Below, piece by piece: positions 5,773 to 11,457 of a stretch of DNA of 15,376 bases. The DNA comes from an uncultured Acidobacteriota bacterium (GTDB taxonomy: Bacteria; Acidobacteriota; Thermoanaerobaculia; UBA5066): the NCBI GenBank assembly GCA_937902605.1, contig CALFNC010000464.1, positions 1 through 15,376 of the forward strand, given 5' to 3'. The number at the start of each line of letters is the position of its first letter. The stretch's first letter is position 1. The position numbers and the translations under genes are program-made. Below the pieces are notes generated by a model. The model saw nothing but the letters and a program-made list of their open reading frames with translations, was not told the DNA's origin and searched no databases.

Positions 5773-7959
5773 ATGCTACGGTTTGAGGACATCCTCGACC
5801 AGGTGGAGAGCTACCTTCCCAAGATGGACGAGGAGCTGCTCCGGAAGGCATACATTTTTTCGGCGCACGCCCATCGAAACCAGCTCCGGTCGTCAGGGGA
5901 GCCGTACCTGATCCACCCCCTCAACGTGGCGATGGGCCTCGCCAGGATGAAGCTGGACGAGACCTCCATCGCGACCGGCCTTCTCCACGACGTCCTGGAG
6001 GACTCCGACACGACGAAGGAGCGTCTGACGGAGCTGTTCGGCCCGGAGGTGGCGCACCTCGTCGACGGCGTCACGAAGATCGGGAAGTATGCCTTCACCT
6101 CCCGCGAGGCGCAGCAGGCCGAGACGTTCCGGAAGATGCTCCTGGCGATGACCGACGACGTCCGCGTCATCCTGGTGAAGCTCGCGGACCGTCTTCACAA
6201 CATGCAGACCCTGCAGTTCCTGTCCGAGCCGAAGCGGCGCGCGGTCGCGGCGGAGACGCTCGAGATTTACGCCCCGCTAGCAAACCGGCTGGGGATGGGG
6301 AAGATGAAAGGGGAGCTGGAGGACCTCGCCTTCTTCACCCTCTACCCGGAGGAGTTCTCGGTCTTGACGTCTGCGGTGGACGAACGGATCCGGGCCTCGG
6401 CGGCGGCCGTGGAGCGACTTCGGCTGATGCTCTTGGAGCAGACCGAAAGGGCGGGGATCCGGGCCGAGGTGACGGGGCGGGTGAAGCGGTACTGGTCGAT
6501 CCGGCAAAAGCTGATCCGGCAGGCGATCCCGCTGGAGCAGCTCTACGACATCCTGGCGTTCCGGATCCTCGTCGACTCGGTGAAGGACTGCTACGCGGTC
6601 CTCGGAATCGTGCATCAGGCGTGGCGGCCGGTCCCCGGACGGATCAAGGACTACATCGCCATGCCCAAGCAGAACTTCTACCAGGCGCTCCACACGACGG
6701 TCGTCCCGGAAGGGGCTCCGCCATTCGAGATCCAGATCCGGACGAAGGAGATGGACTCGGTCGCCGAGAACGGGATCGCAGCGCACTGGAAGTACAAGGA
6801 GGGTCGGCTCGACCCGCGGGCCGACGAGGCGCGGATCGCGCTGCTCCGTCAGATCGTCGAGACTACGCGCGAGGTCTCCGACCCACGCGAGTTCCTCTCC
6901 TCCCTCAAAATCGACCTCTACCCCGACGAGGTCTACGTCTTCTCCCCCAAGGGGGCGGTCTTCGCGTTCCCCCGCGGCGCGACGCCGGTCGACTTCGCCT
7001 ATCGGGTCCACACCGACGTCGGCCGCCGCTGCACAGGGGCGCGGGTAAACGGACGTCTGGTTCCGCTGAAAAGCCCGCTCCGGAACGGCGACATCGTCGA
7101 GATCCTCACCTCGCCGGCCGCGCAGCCCTCGCGGGACTGGCTGAACTTCGTGGTCACGTCGCGGGCCAAGAACAAGATCCGGACCTTCATCCAGGCGGCC
7201 GAAAAGGAGAAGTCGATCGAGATCGGCAAGCGGCTCTTGGAGAAGGAGCTGAGGAAGTTCCAGAAGCGTCTCCCGAAGCTCCTCGAGACGCGGGCGTTCG
7301 ACCCGTTCCTCCAGGAGTTCGGCGTCGCCAAGGCGGAGGACCTCCTGGCCGACATCGGCTTCGGGAAGACCTCTCCGAAGCTGCTGGTGGCGCGCGTCTT
7401 CCCGCCGGCGGCGGACGCGGCGGCCGGCGAAACGCCGGACAAGGGGCCCTCCCCGCTCCAGAAGGCGGTCCGGAAGATCTTGCCGTTCCGATCAGCCGGG
7501 ATCCGGGTCAAGGGGGAGCACGACTTGATGGCGACGCTCGCGACCTGCTGCCGGCCGGTCCCCGGGGACGAGATCGTCGGCTACGTGACGAGAGGACGCG
7601 GAGTATCGGTCCACGCGACCGCCTGCCCCAACGTCAAGAACCTCCTGTTCGACCCGAGCCGGGAGATCGAGGTCGAGTGGGAGCGGGCCGACGACGCCTC
7701 GTTCACGGTGGAGCTGGAGATCCGGACCGAGGACCGGCCCGGCCTCCTCGCCAAGATCACGCAGGTCATCTCCGCGGCGAACTCGAACATCCAGTCGATC
7801 CAGGCGAGGACGCTCCCCGACGGGACCGCAACGATCGACAGCAACGTGACGACCCCCGACCGGAAGCACCTCGACAAGCTACTCGTGTCGCTCCGCGGCC
7901 TGCCCGGCGTCAACCAGGTCCGCCGGAAGTACAACAGCTCTCGCCTGACCACGGCCTAG
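5773..7959 (+). CDS. rel: Bifunctional (p)ppGpp synthetase/hydrolase, long RSH (Rel/SpoT type)
   Basis: This cytoplasmic, ribosome-associated enzyme makes and degrades the stringent-response alarmones ppGpp and pppGpp. All long-RSH domains are present in 728 residues. The HD hydrolase domain (about 30-180) has H48, H72-D73, E76-D77 and D139 in KLADRLHNMQTL, so it appears active. The synthetase domain (about 236-345) has R290-I-K-D293 before YIAMPKQN, the RXKD form typical of bifunctional enzymes, not the acidic form of monofunctional RelA, and EIQIRT. The TGS domain is at about 385-446. A conserved Cys/His zinc-finger segment follows (C592, C593, H614, C618), and then the ACT domain (about 644-720). 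The ATG at 5773 gives MLRFEDILDQ, a typical length before the HD domain; it lacks a good ribosome binding site. The gene converges on rpmB with a 25-bp gap. Confidence 0.96.
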   Translation: MLRFEDILDQVESYLPKMDEELLRKAYIFSAHAHRNQLRSSGEPYLIHPLNVAMGLARMKLDETSIATGLLHDVLEDSDTTKERLTELFGPEVAHLVDGVTKIGKYAFTSREAQQAETFRKMLLAMTDDVRVILVKLADRLHNMQTLQFLSEPKRRAVAAETLEIYAPLANRLGMGKMKGELEDLAFFTLYPEEFSVLTSAVDERIRASAAAVERLRLMLLEQTERAGIRAEVTGRVKRYWSIRQKLIRQAIPLEQLYDILAFRILVDSVKDCYAVLGIVHQAWRPVPGRIKDYIAMPKQNFYQALHTTVVPEGAPPFEIQIRTKEMDSVAENGIAAHWKYKEGRLDPRADEARIALLRQIVETTREVSDPREFLSSLKIDLYPDEVYVFSPKGAVFAFPRGATPVDFAYRVHTDVGRRCTGARVNGRLVPLKSPLRNGDIVEILTSPAAQPSRDWLNFVVTSRAKNKIRTFIQAAEKEKSIEIGKRLLEKELRKFQKRLPKLLETRAFDPFLQEFGVAKAEDLLADIGFGKTSPKLLVARVFPPAADAAAGETPDKGPSPLQKAVRKILPFRSAGIRVKGEHDLMATLATCCRPVPGDEIVGYVTRGRGVSVHATACPNVKNLLFDPSREIEVEWERADDASFTVELEIRTEDRPGLLAKITQVISAANSNIQSIQARTLPDGTATIDSNVTTPDRKHLDKLLVSLRGLPGVNQVRRKYNSSRLTTA

Positions 7960-7984
7960 GAGAGTGAGTGGGGATGGGGACCCC

Positions 7985-8179
7985 CTACCGGACTACTTTG
8001 GTCACCTTTCCCGAGCGGATGCAGCGGGTGCAGACCCGCATCCTCTTGGAACCCCCCGGGGTGGCGGCCCGAACCGGCCTCAGGTTGGGCTTGAACTGGC
8101 GGTTCGAGACATTGTTGGCGTGACTGACTCGCCGTCCGGCAACTGGGGCCTTTCCGCAAACCTCGCAACACTGTGCCAT
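7985..8179 (-). CDS. rpmB: 50S ribosomal protein L28 (bL28)
   Basis: This is a structural protein of the large ribosomal subunit. The 64-residue product has the bL28 pattern: CEVCGK near the start, GRRVSHANN, the RQFKPNL segment, then [15 protein letters not shown]. The two CxxC pairs (C5/C8 and C50/C53) mark the zinc-binding C+ form; C4 is an extra cysteine. The ATG at 8179 is preceded on the minus strand by AAGGAAAA (8194-8187) with 7-nt spacing. It stands alone, without rpmG, between convergent rel and divergent pilM. Confidence 0.97.
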   Translation of the reverse strand: MAQCCEVCGKAPVAGRRVSHANNVSNRQFKPNLRPVRAATPGGSKRMRVCTRCIRSGKVTKVVR

Positions 8180-8262
8180 GGTCTCGTTTTCCTTCTTTTC
8201 CCTCGTGGGATCTCCGACCCGCGGAGCCAGGCGGGCCCGTTTCGGCCCTTCCCGAACCCTGA

Positions 8263-8291
8263 CTTATAACGCCTTATTTGATTCAATGCAA
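8263..8291 (-). promoter_or_regulatory. Candidate promoter for rpmB
   Basis: On the minus strand, TTGCAT (8291-8286; 3 of 6 to the -35 consensus) is followed after exactly 17 bp by TATAAG (8268-8263; 5 of 6 to the -10 consensus). It lies in the only AT-rich patch of the rpmB-pilM gap and would give a leader of about 75 nt. The centre is the palindrome TTATAA, so the same patch could also serve the other strand. Confidence 0.4.
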
Positions 8292-8316
8292 GGGATTTCT
8301 GGGCTTCCGGCGATCC

Positions 8317-8347
8317 TTGACACGAGACGGGGTGAGAGCGCGAAAAT
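8317..8347 (+). promoter_or_regulatory. Candidate promoter for the pilMNOPQ operon
   Basis: A perfect -35 hexamer TTGACA lies at 8317-8322. The best -10-like sequence, GAAAAT at 8342-8347, matches only 4 of 6 and is 19 bp away, which is long for sigma-70. The start would be near 8354, about 75 nt before pilM. This is the only good -35 in the gap. I saw no GG-N10-GC type sigma-54 element well placed. Confidence 0.25.
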
Positions 8348-8426
8348 GGCGTATCAGTCCGGGCCGGACCCGATCGCCTCGACCATAACCCTGCGGTTCC
8401 GAAGCGTAAGGGAGGGAGACCGTATC

Positions 8427-9482
8427 GTGTTGTTCCGCAAGTCCAAGAACCTGGTGGGCCTCGACATCGGCTCCTCCGCCGTGAAGCTCGTGGAACTCAA
8501 GGAATCGAAGGACGGGCGCTACCAGCTCGTGAAGGCTGGGATGGAGACTCTCTCTCCGGAAGCCATTGTCGACGGGGCCATCATGGACTCGTCGCTGGTG
8601 GTCGAGACGATCGTCCGGCTTTTTGCGGCAACGGGGGTCAAGAATCAGAACATGGCGGTCGCGGTCTCCGGTCACTCGGTCATCGTCAAGCAGATTCAGC
8701 TCCCGACGATGCCGGAGGACGAGCTGGCCGAGTCGATCCATTGGGAGGCGGAGCAGTACGTCCCGTTCGACATCAACGACGTCTACCTCGACTACGTCGT
8801 CCTGGACCCGGGCTCGGCGGGCGACACGATGAAGGTCCTCCTCGTGGCCGCCAAGAAGGAGAAGGTCGACGACTTCAAGAACGTCGTGACGCAGGCGGGC
8901 CGGGTGCCGGCGCTGGTCGACTACGACGCCTTTGCGCTCCAGAACTGTTACGAGGTCAACTACGGCATCGACGCGACGCGCGTCATCGCGCTCGTGAACA
9001 TCGGCGCGTCGGTGATGAACGTGAACATCCTGGCTCAGGGCCAGACGGTCTTCTGGCGCGACATCACCTTCGGGGGCAACCAGTTCACCGAGTCCCTTCA
9101 GAAGGCGTTCTCCCTGAACTTCGAGCAGGCCGAGGCGCTCAAGAAGGGGGAGCCGGTCGCCGGTCAGTCGCGGCAGTCGATCGAGCCGGTCCTCCGGGGG
9201 GTCTCCGAGGACGCGGCGGCGGAGCTGCACAAGACCCTCGACTTCTTCCAGGCGACGTCGGGCGCCGACAAGGTCGACTCGGTCGTGATTGCCGGAGGAG
9301 GCGCCAAGGTCGCCCGCCTGGACGAGGTGCTGCGGGACAAGTTCGGCATTCCGGTCGAGATCATGAATCCCTTCCGCTCGATCCCGGCGCTGGACCGCGC
9401 CGCCGACCCCACCTGGCTGGGGGACGTCTCCCCGGCGCTCGCCGTGGCCGTAGGCCTGGGACTCCGGAAGACCGGCGAGTAG
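8427..9482 (+). CDS. pilM: Type IV pilus assembly protein PilM
   Basis: PilM is an actin-like (FtsA-fold) cytoplasmic ATP-binding protein that forms a ring under the inner membrane and holds the N-terminal tail of PilN. The 351-residue product shows LVGLDIGSSAVKLVEL (9-24) as the first phosphate motif, ALVNIGASVMNV from about 188 as the second, and VVIAGGGAKVARL from about 286 as the adenosine motif. Family segments SIHWEAEQYVPFD and FGGNQFTESL are also present. I chose the GTG at 8427 because GGAGGG at 8411-8416 lies upstream and LFRKSKNLVGLDIGS is the usual PilM N-terminus. The frame is open back to 8178, but those 83 codons have no family resemblance. The stop overlaps the AGGAGG site of pilN, which starts 10 bp later. 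Confidence 0.96.
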   Translation: MLFRKSKNLVGLDIGSSAVKLVELKESKDGRYQLVKAGMETLSPEAIVDGAIMDSSLVVETIVRLFAATGVKNQNMAVAVSGHSVIVKQIQLPTMPEDELAESIHWEAEQYVPFDINDVYLDYVVLDPGSAGDTMKVLLVAAKKEKVDDFKNVVTQAGRVPALVDYDAFALQNCYEVNYGIDATRVIALVNIGASVMNVNILAQGQTVFWRDITFGGNQFTESLQKAFSLNFEQAEALKKGEPVAGQSRQSIEPVLRGVSEDAAAELHKTLDFFQATSGADKVDSVVIAGGGAKVARLDEVLRDKFGIPVEIMNPFRSIPALDRAADPTWLGDVSPALAVAVGLGLRKTGE

Positions 9483-9492
9483 GAGGCGCGCG

Positions 9493-10215
9493 ATGATCAA
9501 GATCAACCTCCTTCCCGACACCAAGCCGGTCAAGAAGAGAAGGGCGGCGGCGGCGTACGGTGGCGCGGGCCGCCTGAACCTGATGCTCGTGATGGGCGGC
9601 GTGACCGTCGGCCTCCTGGTCATCCTGGTCCACTACCTGGTTCTCAGCTCGCAGATCAAAGATCTCAACGAGAAGATCCGAAAGGACCAGCTGGAGGTCG
9701 CCCGCCTGGAGTCGGTCCTCCGCGAGGTGAAGGACTTCGAGGACAAGAAGGCGCGCCTCCAGAAGAAGGTCGACCTGATCAACCAGCTAAAGCAGAACCA
9801 GAAGGGTCCCGTGCGGCTGATGGACGAGGTCTCGAACGCGTTGCCCGACCTCGTCTGGATCGACAGCATGGAGTATCGGGGCAATTCGATCAACATCGCG
9901 GGCAAGGCGTTCAACCCTCCGGCGATCTCGAACTTCATCACGAATCTCAAGAAGATCCCGGCCTTCCAGGAGCCGAACCTCCAGGACCTGAGGGCGGCAA
10001 CCGCCGGCGGGGCCCAGCTCTATAACTACCGTCTCACCTTCGTCTTCTCGAATCTCGACCGGACCCAGGGCGAGCCTCCTCCGTCCCCTCCGGCGGCCGG
10101 GAGTGCGCCCGCCTCGCCATCTCCGAAGGCCGACCTCGCGCGTCCGGCGGCAACTGACGCTACAGTGGCTACAGTGGCTACAGTGGCACCAGTGCCCGCC
10201 GCGGCTGGAATGTGA
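9493..10215 (+). CDS. pilN: Type IV pilus assembly protein PilN with Pro/Ala-rich C-terminal tail
   Basis: PilN is a bitopic inner-membrane protein of the pilus alignment subcomplex; its cytoplasmic tail binds PilM and its periplasmic domain pairs with PilO. The 240-residue product starts with the conserved MIKINLLP. A single TM segment spans about 30-53, then a charged coiled coil to about 100, then the ferredoxin-like domain to about 193 (LPDLVWIDSMEY, INIAGKAFNPPAISNFI). The last 45 residues are a Pro/Ala/Ser-rich tail not usual for PilN, and within it a 9-bp tandem repeat encodes (TVA)3. The start codon at 9493 has AGGAGG at 9481-9486. pilO follows 13 bp after the stop. Confidence 0.94.
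   Translation: MIKINLLPDTKPVKKRRAAAAYGGAGRLNLMLVMGGVTVGLLVILVHYLVLSSQIKDLNEKIRKDQLEVARLESVLREVKDFEDKKARLQKKVDLINQLKQNQKGPVRLMDEVSNALPDLVWIDSMEYRGNSINIAGKAFNPPAISNFITNLKKIPAFQEPNLQDLRAATAGGAQLYNYRLTFVFSNLDRTQGEPPPSPPAAGSAPASPSPKADLARPAATDATVATVATVAPVPAAAGM
10161..10187 (+). repeat. 9-bp tandem repeat x3 in pilN, encoding (TVA)3
   Basis: Three perfect copies of TACAGTGGC occupy 10161-10169, 10170-10178 and 10179-10187, followed by a degenerate fourth unit (ACCAGTG). They lie in the C-terminal linker of PilN. Being a multiple of 3, changes in copy number would keep frame. The ACA and GCT codons contrast with the strong G/C third-position preference around them. Confidence 0.95.
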
Positions 10216-10228
10216 GGGAGGAGCGATC

Positions 10229-10903
10229 GTGGCGCTCGACCTGAAACAGCTCGAATCGAAGCCCTGGTATTGGGGCCTCGGGATTGGCCTCGGGATTGCC
10301 GTGGTCCTCTACCTGGCCGCGACCTTCTACGTGCCTCCCAATTTCAACGAGATGCGGGACACGATCGCCCGCAAGAAGAACGAGATCTCGGCGCTGGTGG
10401 ACAAGATCAACCAGGGCCGCGCCGCGGAGCGGCGACTGCCCCAGCTTCGCGAGGAGGTCCGCCGGATCGAGCTCGACCTCCAGCGCCTGCTCCAGATCCT
10501 GCCGACCCGGCGCAACGTCGAGGACCTGATCAAGAAGGTCGAGGCGCTGACCCGCCAGGGCGACTTCTTCTTCAAGAGCTTCGTCCCGAAACCTTACGTC
10601 AACAAGGACTTCTACGCCGAGTGGCCCATCGACATCACGTTCGACGGGACCTACCACAACCTCGCGCTCTTCTTCGACAAGCTGGCCCGGTTCTCCCGGA
10701 TCATCAACGTCGAGGACCTCGTGTTGACCGGATACTCGGACACGTCCGGCGGGCGGACGCTCTCGGCCGCGTTCACGGCGAAGACGTTCATTTATATCGG
10801 CGACAAGGACGACGGTGCCGACGTGAAGAAGGGGCCTGGGGACAAGCCGGGGGCGAAGCCGGCCGGCCCGAAGCCGGCTGACCCGAAGATGGCAGGAGAT
10901 TGA
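10229..10903 (+). CDS. pilO: Type IV pilus assembly protein PilO
   Basis: PilO is the inner-membrane partner of PilN and connects through PilP to the secretin. The 224-residue product has a short cytoplasmic start, one TM at about 12-34 (WYWGLGIGLGIAVVLYLAA), a charged coiled coil (about 40-90) and a PilO ferredoxin-like domain containing FFFKSFVPKP and FDGTYHNLALFFDKLARFSRIINVEDL. It ends in a Lys/Pro/Ala/Gly tail with imperfect KPA repeats. The GTG at 10229 is chosen for GGGAGGAG at 10216-10223 and the typical N-terminus; an in-frame extension back to 10103 would run through the PilN tail and is not conserved. A 12-bp tandem duplication lies within the TM codons. The stop overlaps a TTG that could be read as a pilP start. 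Confidence 0.94.
   Translation: MALDLKQLESKPWYWGLGIGLGIAVVLYLAATFYVPPNFNEMRDTIARKKNEISALVDKINQGRAAERRLPQLREEVRRIELDLQRLLQILPTRRNVEDLIKKVEALTRQGDFFFKSFVPKPYVNKDFYAEWPIDITFDGTYHNLALFFDKLARFSRIINVEDLVLTGYSDTSGGRTLSAAFTAKTFIYIGDKDDGADVKKGPGDKPGAKPAGPKPADPKMAGD
10274..10297 (+). repeat. 12-bp perfect tandem duplication in the PilO transmembrane segment
   Basis: GGCCTCGGGATT occurs twice in direct succession (10274-10285, 10286-10297), encoding GLGI twice in the membrane helix of PilO. In-frame slippage here would lengthen or shorten the helix by about one turn. Confidence 0.95.
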
Positions 10904-10908
10904 GCAGG

Positions 10909-11415
10909 ATGCGCGCTCCGACTGGTCGCGGTCTCGTAATGGCCGTGCTATTCCTGTCGGTTGAGGCCGTGGGCGCTCCGCCGGCGGACACCACGCGGGC
11001 GGCCCCGACGCCCGCGCCGACCCCCGCTCCGGCGAAGGATGCGGAGGCCGCCCCGGGCGACGCAGACCTGACGCCGTCGCCGTATACCTACGAGGTCCGC
11101 GGCCGGCGCGACCCCTTCCGCTCCCTTCTCATCCGGAAGCAGGTCGAGCGCTCGGGCATCGGCGGGCTGGCGGGAATGACCGTGGACGAGCTCGAGCTGC
11201 AGGGAACGATCAAGATGAAGACCGGCTGGATCGGCATGATGCGCGGCTCGGACAACCGATCGTATCTCTTGAAGAAGGGCTCGGTGCTCTTCGATGGCGA
11301 GGTGACCGGCATCTCGTCCACCGAGGTCACCTTCCGCCAGAACGTGAACGACCCCGCGAGCCCCAAGCCGTTCCGGGACGTGGTGAAGTCGCTCGCTCTG
11401 CAGCAGAAGCCATGA
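10909..11415 (+). CDS. pilP: Type IV pilus assembly protein PilP (without lipobox)
   Basis: PilP is the periplasmic linker between the PilN/PilO complex and the N-terminal domains of PilQ. The 168-residue product has an N-terminal hydrophobic signal-like segment (about 8-23), a Pro/Ala/Thr linker (24-55) and the PilP domain starting YEVRGRRDPFRSLL (61-74) with LQGTIK and SYLLKKGSVL. The usual lipid-attachment cysteine is absent: there is no cysteine anywhere in the protein, so export by signal peptidase I or an uncleaved anchor is inferred. I prefer the ATG at 10909, with AGGAG at 10894-10898, over the in-frame TTG at 10900, which lies too close to that site. It follows pilO with a 5-bp gap and precedes pilQ by 42 bp. 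Confidence 0.92.
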   Translation: MRAPTGRGLVMAVLFLSVEAVGAPPADTTRAAPTPAPTPAPAKDAEAAPGDADLTPSPYTYEVRGRRDPFRSLLIRKQVERSGIGGLAGMTVDELELQGTIKMKTGWIGMMRGSDNRSYLLKKGSVLFDGEVTGISSTEVTFRQNVNDPASPKPFRDVVKSLALQQKP

Positions 11416-11457
11416 GCACCGAGAACCCGATGACGACGATCAACTTGGGGAGGAAGC

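Noticed and set aside
7960..7984. Possible GGGG/CCCC hairpin in the rel-rpmB gap
   Set aside because: The loop and stem do not form a stable, properly spaced structure and no T-tract follows.
8178..8426. In-frame upstream extension of pilM from ATG 8178
   Set aside because: It overlaps the rpmB start and promoter region, has no PilM-like sequence, and the GTG at 8427 has a good ribosome binding site.
8283..9623. 446-codon minus-strand frame over pilM
   Set aside because: Charged, repetitive composition without motifs; pilM on the other strand is certain.
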